Origin: VBDM01 sp035651815
GTDB taxonomy: Bacteria > Pseudomonadota > Gammaproteobacteria > Burkholderiales > SG8-39
Assembly (NCBI GenBank): GCA_035651815.1
Contig: DASRFB010000036.1
Location: 44,656 to 108,655, forward strand
DNA length: 64,000 nt
Reading direction: 5' to 3'
A program made the position numbers and the translations under genes. Of this stretch, positions 55,443 to 62,914 are shown one piece after another (the stretch's first letter is position 1; the number at the start of each line of letters is the position of its first letter). Under the pieces are notes generated by a model. It was not told where the DNA came from, made no database searches, and saw nothing but the letters and a program-made list of their open reading frames with translations.

Positions 55443-56339
55443 ATGAGCGCGATCAAGACGGTGCTGCTCATGATCGCATCGGCGATCATGGGCGTCGTGG
55501 TTTTCGTGATCGGCGTGCTGGGGTGGCTGACCTACCGGGTCAACAGCGCCGAGGGCCTGCCCTCGATCTCGTGGTCGACCGGCGGGCGGCCCGCGGAGCG
55601 CGGCGAGACGACGGTCGCGGTTCCGCCCGAAATCAAGCAGCGCTTTCTCGGCGTCTACGGGACGTACTCCGGCGGCTTCTCCGGCGACCGCAACAAGGTT
55701 CTCGCCGCGGGACCGGGTGCGATCGCGGGAACAGTACGGGCCGACGACAAGCCCGCGACCGGCCTGAAGCTGCGGCTCGCCTTGAACGGCGCCGTGATGA
55801 GCCAGTGGTCCGAAGTCGATGCGGAGGGCCGGTATGCGATCGCCGTACCCTACGGCACTTACCGCATCGACGGTTACGACCTCGACGGCCGCACTGCGAA
55901 CGCGGTGCTCGCCGGGAAGACCGACGGTCCCGAGAACAATGGCCGCGGTGACGCAGACACGTTCACGGTCGCGGAGGGCCGGGCAGGGGCGGGACCGGAC
56001 CTGAGATACGTCGATCCGATCGTGAAGATCGGCCCGAAGGGCACGGTGTCGGCTTCGAAGCCGGTGGTCGTCCAATGGCGTCCGTACCCGAAGGCAGCTT
56101 CCTATCGCCTGCAGCTCACGGGGCGTCCGGGCGAGCGCGATTATTCGAACCAGGTGCAGGCCTTCGAGTGGCGCGGCCGCCCCGTCGTGAGCGGTACCTC
56201 GTTCAATCTCGCCGAGCACGGCGTCAAGCTGAAGACCGGATACGTCTATACGGTCGAGATCACCGCCCTGGATGCCGAGGGCAAGACGCTCGTGGACTCC
56301 TCGCACGGCCTGCGCTCGGACTTCAAGGTCGTCGAGTAG
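55443..56339 (+). CDS. Membrane-anchored beta-sandwich protein
   Basis: The 298-residue protein has one N-terminal membrane helix (TVLLMIASAIMGVVVFVIGVLGWL). A carboxypeptidase-regulatory-like beta domain follows (AGTVRADDKPATGLKLRL, WSEVDAEGRYAIAVPYGTYRIDGYDLDG), then a fibronectin-III-like domain (PVVVQWRPYPKAASYRLQLTG, GYVYTVEITALDAEGKTL). It is probably exposed in the periplasm. Function unknown. Confidence 0.75.
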   Translation: MSAIKTVLLMIASAIMGVVVFVIGVLGWLTYRVNSAEGLPSISWSTGGRPAERGETTVAVPPEIKQRFLGVYGTYSGGFSGDRNKVLAAGPGAIAGTVRADDKPATGLKLRLALNGAVMSQWSEVDAEGRYAIAVPYGTYRIDGYDLDGRTANAVLAGKTDGPENNGRGDADTFTVAEGRAGAGPDLRYVDPIVKIGPKGTVSASKPVVVQWRPYPKAASYRLQLTGRPGERDYSNQVQAFEWRGRPVVSGTSFNLAEHGVKLKTGYVYTVEITALDAEGKTLVDSSHGLRSDFKVVE

Positions 56340-56346
56340 CGAGCGC

Positions 56347-56958
56347 TTGCGCAAGCTGCCGCGCTATTTCTACGACCGCGACACGGTCGCGGTCGCGCGC
56401 GAGCTGCTGGGAAAATACCTGGTGCGCGTCGCGCGGGGCGTCGAGCGCGTCGGGCGCATCGTCGAGGTCGAGGCCTACCTCGGGCCGCACGATCTCGCGG
56501 CGCATTCCTCGAAGGGGCTCACCGCGCGCACGCGGGTGATGTTCGGCCCGCCCGGGCACGCGTACGTCTACATGATCTACGGCATGCACTTCTGCATGAA
56601 CGTGGTCACCGAGCGCGAGGGGCACGCGTCGGCGGTGCTGCTGCGCGCGCTCGAGCCGGTGAAGAACGTGCGCACGAGCACCCGGGGGCCCGCGCTCCTG
56701 TGCCGCGCGCTCGGGATCGACCGCCGGCTGAACGGCCACGATTTCCTGAGCGACGATCTCTACATCGCCGCGCCCGAGCGCGAGCCGCGCGTCGCGATCG
56801 TCGAGGCGCCGCGCGTCGGCGTCGACTACGCCGGCCACTGGGCGCGGCGGCTGCTGCGCTTCTATGTCGAGGGCAATCCGTTCGTCTCGCGCCCGCTGAG
56901 ACGGAAAATGAAACGGCCGGCCGGGAAACCCGGCCGGCCGCCGAACGAGCCTGCCTGA
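56347..56958 (+). CDS. 3-methyladenine DNA glycosylase, AAG/MPG family
   Basis: The 203-residue protein starts at TTG (56347), directly after the upstream gene. The AAG fold is clear: VGRIVEVEAYLGPHDLAAHSSKGLTARTRVMFGPPGHAYVYMIYGMHFCMNVV, with the catalytic Glu in EVEAY and intercalating Tyr in YMIYGMH. It removes alkylated purines from DNA. The last codons overlap a strong hairpin. Confidence 0.92.
   Translation: MRKLPRYFYDRDTVAVARELLGKYLVRVARGVERVGRIVEVEAYLGPHDLAAHSSKGLTARTRVMFGPPGHAYVYMIYGMHFCMNVVTEREGHASAVLLRALEPVKNVRTSTRGPALLCRALGIDRRLNGHDFLSDDLYIAAPEREPRVAIVEAPRVGVDYAGHWARRLLRFYVEGNPFVSRPLRRKMKRPAGKPGRPPNEPA
56914..56940 (-). terminator. Terminator hairpin for the Ser/Gly-rich protein gene
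   Basis: Perfect 12-bp arms (CGGCCGGCCGGG / CCCGGCCGGCCG) with an AAA loop; on the minus strand it is followed by TTTCATTTT. It lies inside the 3' end of the convergent glycosylase coding region. Confidence 0.7.
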
Positions 56959-56959
56959 A

Positions 56960-57454
56960 TCAGCCGCCGGAGCCCGTGCCCGAGCCGCCGCGCTCGCTGA
57001 GCGCGCCGCCGCTGGAGCCCGTGCCCGAGCTCGCGCTCGAGCCGCCGCTCGCGCCGCTGCCGTAGGTCGAGCCGCTGCTCGACGACGGGCTGGAGCTCGA
57101 CATGCCGCTGCTCGAGGTGCTCGGCGAGGCGCTGCTGCTGCTCGTCGAGCTGCCCTGTTGCGACAGGCAATCGGTCTTCGCCGTGCCGGTGAGGCGGTCG
57201 CAGTCGGAGTTCTGGCTCAGCGTACCCGTGCTCGAGCCGCTGCTGCCGGTGCTCGACCCGCTGCCCATGCTGGAGCTGCCGCTGCCCACGCTGCTGCCGC
57301 TCGAGCCCGTGCTGGGGCTGCTGCTCATGCCGCTGCTCGACGATCCGCTGCCCATGCTGCTTCCGCTGCTACTGCCTTGCGCACCGGCACTCTGCGCCAG
57401 CGTCAATCCGATCGCCGCGGCGCCGAGCGCTGCGGCAAGGGTCTTCAGTTTCAT
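56960..57454 (-). CDS. Exported Ser/Gly-rich protein with CX8C motif
   Basis: The 164-residue protein has a signal peptide (MKLKTLAAALGAAAIGLTLAQSAGAQ). Almost all of the rest is Ser/Gly with Met-Ser repeats (SGSSMGSGSS, MSSSPST). The only distinct element is CDRLTGTAKTDCL near residue 86. AAGGAG precedes the ATG. A near-perfect sigma-54 promoter lies 101 bp upstream. Probable extracellular or periplasmic low-complexity protein. Confidence 0.8.
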   Translation of the reverse strand: MKLKTLAAALGAAAIGLTLAQSAGAQGSSSGSSMGSGSSSSGMSSSPSTGSSGSSVGSGSSSMGSGSSTGSSGSSTGTLSQNSDCDRLTGTAKTDCLSQQGSSTSSSSASPSTSSSGMSSSSPSSSSGSTYGSGASGGSSASSGTGSSGGALSERGGSGTGSGG

Positions 57455-57554
57455 GATCTGCTCCTTGCGATCTAACGACGAAACGCGAGCGATGAAAGCC
57501 CCGCGAAGATTGGGATGACGTCCGGACGCCTCCGGCGCATCGCTCCCCCACGCG

Positions 57555-57570
57555 AGCAATGCGCGTGCCA
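57555..57570 (-). promoter_or_regulatory. Sigma-54 promoter of the Ser/Gly-rich protein gene
   Basis: The minus strand reads TGGCACGCGCATTGCT, a full match to TGGCACG-N4-TTGCT. The leader to the ATG at 57454 is long (about 100 bp). Confidence 0.75.
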
Positions 57571-57712
57571 CGAGCGAGCGCGCGGGCAAAATCGGGACGC
57601 GGCAGGGGGCGGCGCGTAAAAGGTGCAGAGCGCGCGGCAAGATTTGCGCGCGAGAGGCGCGCCGTAGTCCGTTCGGCGAGCGCGGCGCGGCGCGCACGTC
57701 GAGCCGCGGCAT

Positions 57713-57728
57713 CGGCATGCGTCTTGCG
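57713..57728 (+). promoter_or_regulatory. Candidate sigma-54 promoter
   Basis: CGGCATGCGTCTTGCG has GGCA and TTGC with the right spacing, 35 bp before the ATG at 57763. The 57455-57762 region otherwise holds only the divergent promoter. Confidence 0.55.
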
Positions 57729-57762
57729 TCGTCGCGATGCGCACGACTTCCGGAGAACCGCC

Positions 57763-58167
57763 ATGCGCTGGTTCGCCTTCGCGATCGCCGCCTCGCTCGC
57801 GGCTGGAACGGCCCTGGCGCAGAGCGCCGATCCCGAGCGCGACGCTTCGCGTTCCGCGCCGCGGCACGAGCAATCGCGCGCGGGCACGGTGACGAATCCG
57901 CCCGCGCCGGGCGCGGGCGGGGCGGGCACGCCCGCGGGCGAGCCCGAGGGCGCGCAGCCGGGCGCGCCCAGGCCGACGACGCCGCACGTGGACGGCGCCG
58001 TGAAGCAGCAGGCCGAGGCGAAGCGGCGCGCCGAGCTCGAGCATTGCCAGACGCTGACCGGCGAGTCGCGCGCCGACTGCATCCGCCGCGCCGACGCCGA
58101 GTACCGGCGCGCGACCAGCGACGACACGATGTCCGGCGCGCACGAGCCCGGACCGTCGCTCGGCTAG
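57763..58167 (+). CDS. Exported small protein with CX8C motif
   Basis: The 134-residue protein has a signal peptide (MRWFAFAIAASLAAGTALAQ) and a Pro/Gly/Ala-rich middle. The C-terminal CQTLTGESRADCIRRADAEYRRA matches the motif of the proteins at 54789 and 56960. A sigma-54-like element precedes it. The function is unknown. Confidence 0.75.
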   Translation: MRWFAFAIAASLAAGTALAQSADPERDASRSAPRHEQSRAGTVTNPPAPGAGGAGTPAGEPEGAQPGAPRPTTPHVDGAVKQQAEAKRRAELEHCQTLTGESRADCIRRADAEYRRATSDDTMSGAHEPGPSLG

Positions 58168-58934
58168 GCGGTCGCGCGATACTCCGAGAAGATCCCGAGC
58201 TGCACCTTGCGCTGCGGGTCCGAGAAGCCGTGCGCGGCGAGCGCTTCGAGCACCGTCGCGGGCGGCACGCAGGCCTCGATCGTGTCCCAGTAGTAGCGGA
58301 ACAGGCGCTCGGTCTCGCGCCTGCGCGCGAGCGCGCGCGACACGAGCGGCACCAGGCCGCGCATGTAGAACGCGAGCAGCGCGCGTCCCGCGCGCGAGCG
58401 CGGCCGCGTGATCTCGAGCATCACCAGCTGCCCGCCCGGGCGCAGCACGCGGCGGAACTCGCGGAAGGTGGTCGCGACGTCGTCGACGTGACGCAGCGCG
58501 AACCCGAGCGAGACGAAGTCGAAGCTCGCGTCGGCGAAGGGCAGCGCCTCGGCGCGGCCCTGGACGAGCGGCACGCCGGCGAGACCGTCGCCGGCGGCCA
58601 TCATCCCGAGGCTCGGATCGACGCCGACGACGATTCCCGACGGCCCGACGATGCGCTTCGCCTCGCGCGCGACGAGGCCCGTGCCGACGGCGACGTCGAG
58701 CACGCGCATGCCCGGCGCGAGCCCGGCGCGCACGAGCGCGCCGCGGCGGTACCAGCTTCCCGATCCCAGGCCGAGCACGGACTCGATGCGGCCGTAGTCG
58801 GGCGCGGCCGTGTCGAAGATCGCGCCGAGGAACTCGCGCCGCGCCTCGGGCGTGCCGTAGTACTCGGGCAGCTCGGCGTGGGGCCGCAGCCCCGCAGGCC
58901 GGGTGTCGGTCGCGCTGTTCATCATCGCTCTCAT
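58164..58934 (-). CDS. UbiE/COQ5-like methyltransferase
   Basis: The 256-residue protein has VLDVAVGTGLVAREAKRIVGPSGIVVGVDPSLGMM (motif I), AEALPFADASFDFVSLGFALRHVDDVATTFREFRRVLRPGG and YYWDTIEACVPP, the pattern of quinone C-methyltransferases. It overlaps the dehydrogenase large-subunit gene by 4 bp, so it is the last gene of that operon. The family also includes enzymes that methylate other small molecules; the true substrate is uncertain. Confidence 0.85.
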   Translation of the reverse strand: MRAMMNSATDTRPAGLRPHAELPEYYGTPEARREFLGAIFDTAAPDYGRIESVLGLGSGSWYRRGALVRAGLAPGMRVLDVAVGTGLVAREAKRIVGPSGIVVGVDPSLGMMAAGDGLAGVPLVQGRAEALPFADASFDFVSLGFALRHVDDVATTFREFRRVLRPGGQLVMLEITRPRSRAGRALLAFYMRGLVPLVSRALARRRETERLFRYYWDTIEACVPPATVLEALAAHGFSDPQRKVQLGIFSEYRATA

Positions 58935-61321
58935 CTTACCTTGCCGAGCGCGCGCAGCACCGTCTCGGGCGTGATCGGCTGGCTCGTCACCTTCGCGCCG
59001 AGCGGCCGCAGCGCGTCGTTCACCGCGTTCATCACCACGGCCGGCGCGCCGCCCGTGCCGGCCTCGCCCGCGCCTTTCGCGCCGAGCATCGAGGTGCGCG
59101 TCGGCGTCTGCACGTGCGCAGTGACGATGTCGGGCATCTCGGCGGCCATCGGCACGAGGTAATCGGCCATGGTCGCGTTCTGCAGCTGCCCGCGCTCGTC
59201 GTAGAGGCAGCGCTCGTAGAGCGCGCCGCCGATTCCCTGGACGATGCCGCCGCGCACCTGCTCGTCGACGAGCTTCGGGTTGATAACGCGTCCGCAATCA
59301 TCGACGCACCAGACCTTCAGCAGCCTGACGAAGCCGGTGTCGACGTCGAGCTCGAGCGAGCAGCCCTGGATGCCGTTGGTGAAGACGAACGGATAGTCCT
59401 TGACCCGGTAGTGGCGCGTCACGATCAGCTCCGGCTGGAAGTCGACCGGCAGCTCGTTGCCGCGGTAGTAGCAGATGCGCGCGAGCTCGGCGAGCGTCAT
59501 GCCCTGCTCGGTCCCCTTCTTCACGACCTTGCCGTCGACGATGTCGAGATCCTCGACGCTCGCTTTCAGGATCACCGCGCCCGCCTCGAGGATGTTGCGC
59601 TTGAGCGCGAGCCCGGCCTGGAGCACGGCCTCCCCCCCGATCCCCGCCGCGCGCGACGCCCACGTGCCGCCGCCGTAGGGCGTCTTGTCGGTGTCGCCGG
59701 TCATGACCTTGACGCAGCTCATCTCCACGCCGACCGCGGTCGCCGCGATCTGCGCGACGATGGTCTCGGTGCCCTGGCCCTGCTCGGTGACGCCGGTCGC
59801 GGCGACGATCGCGCCGTTCGCGTCGAGCTTGATGGTGCAGCCGTCGGTCGCCGAGATGCGCGCGCCGCCGACGCCGTAGAACATCGGGCTCGGGTTCGTG
59901 ACCTCGATGAACGCGGCGATCCCGATGCCGCGGTGGATGCGTTTCTTCCGCAGCGCCGCCTGCTCGCGGCGCAGTTCCTCGTAGCCCATGATCTCCAGGA
60001 GCTTCGCCAGGCAGCGGTGGTGCGAGAGCGCCTCGAAGCGCATTCCCGAGGGCGACTTGTACGGGTAGGCGTCGTCGGGGATGAGGTTGCGCCGCCTGAT
60101 CTCGACCGGGTCGATGCCGAGCGCCGCGGCGCCCTGGTCGACCATGTGCTCGGCGACCGCGGTCGCGATCGGATGGCCGACCGCGCGGTACTGGCACATC
60201 AGGTTCTTGTTCTGGAACACGACCGTGCCCTTCGCGCGGTACTCCCTGTGCTTGTACGGGCCGCCGGTGATGTTCAGCACCTGGTTGCACTCGACGCCCG
60301 AGGAGCGCGGGAACATCGAGTACGGGCCGATGCCGGTCAGGTCGTCGATCTCGAGCGCGAGGATGTTGCCCTCGCGGTCGAGGCCGAGCTTCGCGCGCAC
60401 GCGGTGGTCGCGCGCGTGGATGTCGGCGAGGAAGGACTCCAGGCGGTCGGCGACGAACTTCACCGGGCGCCCGAGCATCAGCGACAGCGCGCACGCGGCG
60501 ATCTCGTCGCCGTAGGTGTGGATCTTGATGCCGAAGGAGCCGCCGACGTCGCGGCAGACGATCCTCACGCGGTGCTCGTCGAGCGACAGGCGGCTCGCGA
60601 TGATCCCCTGCATCATGTGCGGCGACTGGCCCGAGTGGTACACGGTCATCGTCTCGTCGGCGCGGTTGTAGTCGGCGAGGATCGAGCGCGGCTCGTTGGT
60701 GACGCCGGTGTGGCGGCCGAAGACGAGCGTGTCCTCGACCACGACGTGCGCGGCGGCCATCGCCGCGTCGACCCCGCCCGTGTCGAGCGTGCGCTGGAAG
60801 CAGAGGTTCGAGCCGAATTCCTTGTGGATGACGACGGCGTCGGGATCGAGCGCGCGCTCGGCGTCGAGCGCGGCGGGGAGTTCCTCGTACGCGATCTCGA
60901 CCGCCTCGGCGGCGTCCTCGGCCTCGGCGCGCGTATTCGCGACGACGGCGACGACGGGCTCGCCCTGCCAGCGCGCGACGTCGACCGCGAGCGGATGCTG
61001 CGGCGGCGAGCGCATGCCGGCGAGGTGCGTGAGCACGCCGACGTAAGGCTTGCACACGAGCGCGATCTCCGCGCCGGTCGCGACCCGGATCACGCCCGGC
61101 ATCGCCGCCGCCTTCGCCTTGTCGATGGCGGCGATCCGCGCGTGCGCGTGCGGCGAGCGCGCGTACGCGACGTGCGCCGTGCGCGCGAGCGGCACGTCGT
61201 CGACGAACTGCCCGCGCCCCTGCGCCAGGCGCCGCGCGTTCGGGCGCGTCACCGAGCGACCGATGTAGCTGTTCGGGCCGTCGAAATTCAGCTCTCTCGC
61301 GGTGTCGTCGAAGTCGCTCAT
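58931..61321 (-). CDS. Xanthine dehydrogenase family, molybdopterin-binding large subunit
   Basis: The 796-residue protein (ATG 61321) has the N-terminal ald_xan_dh domain (IGRSVTRPNARRLAQGRGQFVDDV) and molybdopterin motifs: VCRDVGGSFGIKIHTYGDE, CQYRAVGHPIATAVAEHMVDQ and GVTEQGQGTETIVAQIAATAVGV, plus GAKGAGEAGTGGAP at the C-terminus with the catalytic Glu. The form I CO dehydrogenase signature (AYXCSFR) is not present, so it is a form II / hydroxylase type of unknown substrate. An upstream ATG at 61336 lies within a palindromic repeat and is less likely. Confidence 0.9.
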   Translation of the reverse strand: MSDFDDTARELNFDGPNSYIGRSVTRPNARRLAQGRGQFVDDVPLARTAHVAYARSPHAHARIAAIDKAKAAAMPGVIRVATGAEIALVCKPYVGVLTHLAGMRSPPQHPLAVDVARWQGEPVVAVVANTRAEAEDAAEAVEIAYEELPAALDAERALDPDAVVIHKEFGSNLCFQRTLDTGGVDAAMAAAHVVVEDTLVFGRHTGVTNEPRSILADYNRADETMTVYHSGQSPHMMQGIIASRLSLDEHRVRIVCRDVGGSFGIKIHTYGDEIAACALSLMLGRPVKFVADRLESFLADIHARDHRVRAKLGLDREGNILALEIDDLTGIGPYSMFPRSSGVECNQVLNITGGPYKHREYRAKGTVVFQNKNLMCQYRAVGHPIATAVAEHMVDQGAAALGIDPVEIRRRNLIPDDAYPYKSPSGMRFEALSHHRCLAKLLEIMGYEELRREQAALRKKRIHRGIGIAAFIEVTNPSPMFYGVGGARISATDGCTIKLDANGAIVAATGVTEQGQGTETIVAQIAATAVGVEMSCVKVMTGDTDKTPYGGGTWASRAAGIGGEAVLQAGLALKRNILEAGAVILKASVEDLDIVDGKVVKKGTEQGMTLAELARICYYRGNELPVDFQPELIVTRHYRVKDYPFVFTNGIQGCSLELDVDTGFVRLLKVWCVDDCGRVINPKLVDEQVRGGIVQGIGGALYERCLYDERGQLQNATMADYLVPMAAEMPDIVTAHVQTPTRTSMLGAKGAGEAGTGGAPAVVMNAVNDALRPLGAKVTSQPITPETVLRALGKVR

Positions 61322-61330
61322 GGGTCCGTT

Positions 61331-61405
61331 TGTCATTCTGAGGCCGAAGGCCGAAGAATCTGCTTTTCCGCAAAAAGCAGATCCTTCGCTTCGCTCAGGA
61401 TGACA
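61331..61405. repeat. Palindromic repeat (REP/MITE-like) within the dehydrogenase operon
   Basis: TGTCATTCTGAG at 61331 and CTCAGGATGACA ending at 61405 form near-perfect terminal inverted repeats, and inner GAAGAATCTGCTTTT / AAAAGCAGATCCTTC arms complete a long hairpin. This kind of GTCATTCTGAG repeat is widespread in bacterial genomes. It fills the gap between the iron-sulfur and large-subunit genes. Confidence 0.75.
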
Positions 61406-61900
61406 TCACTTTTCCCTCCCGGCCCGCGCCTTGCCGACCGCCTCGACCGCGTCGACGATCGCCTGGTAGCCGGTGCAGCGGCAGTAGTTGCCCGAGAGAT
61501 ATTCGCGGATGCGCTTGCGCGAGGGCGCGGGCTCGTCGCGCAGCAGCGCCTGCGCCGCCATCAGCATGCCCGGCGTGCAGAAGCCGCACTGCAGCGCGTT
61601 GGTGAGGACGAAGGCGCTCTGCAGCTCCTCGATCTCGCGCGTGTCGGACAGGCCCTCGATCGTCTCGACGCGGCAGCCGTCCGCCTGCACCGCGAACATC
61701 AGGCAGCCGCGCGCGATCTCGCCGTCGACGCGCACGGTGCACGCGCCGCACACGCCGTGCTCGCAGCCGACGTGCGTGCCGGTCAGCTGCAGCTCTTCCC
61801 TGAGAAAGTCGACGAGGTTGAGGCGCACCGGGACCGTGCGCGCCACGCGCTCGCCGTTCACGGTCAGCGCGATCTCGAGCGTCTCGGCGGGCGCGCTCAA
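61406..61900 (-). CDS. Xanthine dehydrogenase family, 2Fe-2S small subunit
   Basis: The 164-residue protein starts at TTG overlapping the FAD-subunit stop (TTGA). HVGCEHGVCGACTVRVDG holds the plant-type 2Fe-2S cysteines, and CGFCTPGM and YCRCTGYQAIVDAV those of the second cluster. It passes electrons from the molybdenum site to FAD. Length is typical. Confidence 0.93.
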   Translation of the reverse strand: MSAPAETLEIALTVNGERVARTVPVRLNLVDFLREELQLTGTHVGCEHGVCGACTVRVDGEIARGCLMFAVQADGCRVETIEGLSDTREIEELQSAFVLTNALQCGFCTPGMLMAAQALLRDEPAPSRKRIREYLSGNYCRCTGYQAIVDAVEAVGKARAGREK

Positions 61901-62760
61901 GCGGCCGCTCCCCGCAATCGCGGAAGCACGCGGCCCGCGAGCACCTTCGCGAGATGGAGCTTGGTCCGCGCCGACGCGTGCAGGTCGGCGCGCGGGGAGA
62001 GATCGGCGCCGAGCTCTTCGAGCGCGGCGGCGATCGTCCGCTCGTCCGCGGGGCGGCCTTCGAGCGCGCGCTCGAGCTTCGCCGCGCGCACCGGCTTGTC
62101 CCCGACGCCGAAGAAGGCGATGCGCGCGTCGTGCAGCGCGCCGCCGCGCTCGAGCGCGTGCGCGGCGGCGCCGACGATCGCGTAGTCGCCGTGCCGGCGC
62201 GCGAGCTCGCCGAACGCGGAGACGTACCCCGGCGCGGGCAGCGGGAACTCGGCCGCGAGGAGCAGCTCCTCGGGATCGAGCGCGGTCGCGTACAGGCCGG
62301 TGAAGAACTCGGCGGCCGGCACGCTGCGCTCTCCGCCCGGGCCCGCCACGACGAAGCTCGCGCCCAGGGCGAGCGCGCACGCGGGCAGCTCGGCCGCCGG
62401 ATCGGCGAGCGCGCAGCTGCCGCCGAAGGTGCCGCGGTTGCGCACCGCGGGATGCGCGACGTGGGCGATCGCTTCGGAGAGCAGCGGCAGGTGCCGCGCG
62501 ATCTCGGGCGAGCGCTCGAGCTCGGCGTGGCGCGTCATGGCGCCGATGCGCACGCGGCCCTTCGCCACCGCGATGCCCGAGAGCCCCGCGACGCGGTTGA
62601 TGTCGACCAGAACCTTCGGCGCGGCCACCCGGAAATTCAGCATCGGAACCAAGCTCTGCCCCCCGGCGAGCACGCGCGCGTCGCCCTGGTGCTGCGCGAG
62701 CAGCGCGAGCGTCTCGGCGACGCTCGAGGGGCGCGCGTAGGCGAATCGCGGGGCTTTCAA
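61897..62760 (-). CDS. Xanthine dehydrogenase family, FAD-binding subunit
   Basis: The 287-residue protein begins FAYARPSSVAETLALLAQHQGDARVLAGGQSLVPMLNFR, the FAD-binding domain 5 pattern; RNRGTFGGSCALADPAAELP is the second conserved flavin motif. The TTG start at 62760 has GGAGGACCCC just before it. It heads the operon FAD subunit, 2Fe-2S subunit, large subunit, methyltransferase. Confidence 0.92.
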   Translation of the reverse strand: MKAPRFAYARPSSVAETLALLAQHQGDARVLAGGQSLVPMLNFRVAAPKVLVDINRVAGLSGIAVAKGRVRIGAMTRHAELERSPEIARHLPLLSEAIAHVAHPAVRNRGTFGGSCALADPAAELPACALALGASFVVAGPGGERSVPAAEFFTGLYATALDPEELLLAAEFPLPAPGYVSAFGELARRHGDYAIVGAAAHALERGGALHDARIAFFGVGDKPVRAAKLERALEGRPADERTIAAALEELGADLSPRADLHASARTKLHLAKVLAGRVLPRLRGAAA

Positions 62761-62914
62761 GGGGTCCTCCGGTGCAATGCAGTATGCCGCAGCGCGGCCG
62801 TTCCCGCTTACTGAATGCTGACACTGTAGTTTTCGACAGTTCATTTTCGGATGGAAACGCGCTAATGTTGCGGCCCGCGCATCGCGACGGCCGTCCGCCG
62901 GCCAGGAGAGGTCC

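Noticed and set aside
58931..61321. Carbon monoxide dehydrogenase (CoxL)
   Set aside because: The form I active-site motif AYXCSFR is absent; the corresponding region reads CQYRAVGHP, so only a general xanthine-dehydrogenase-family call is supported.
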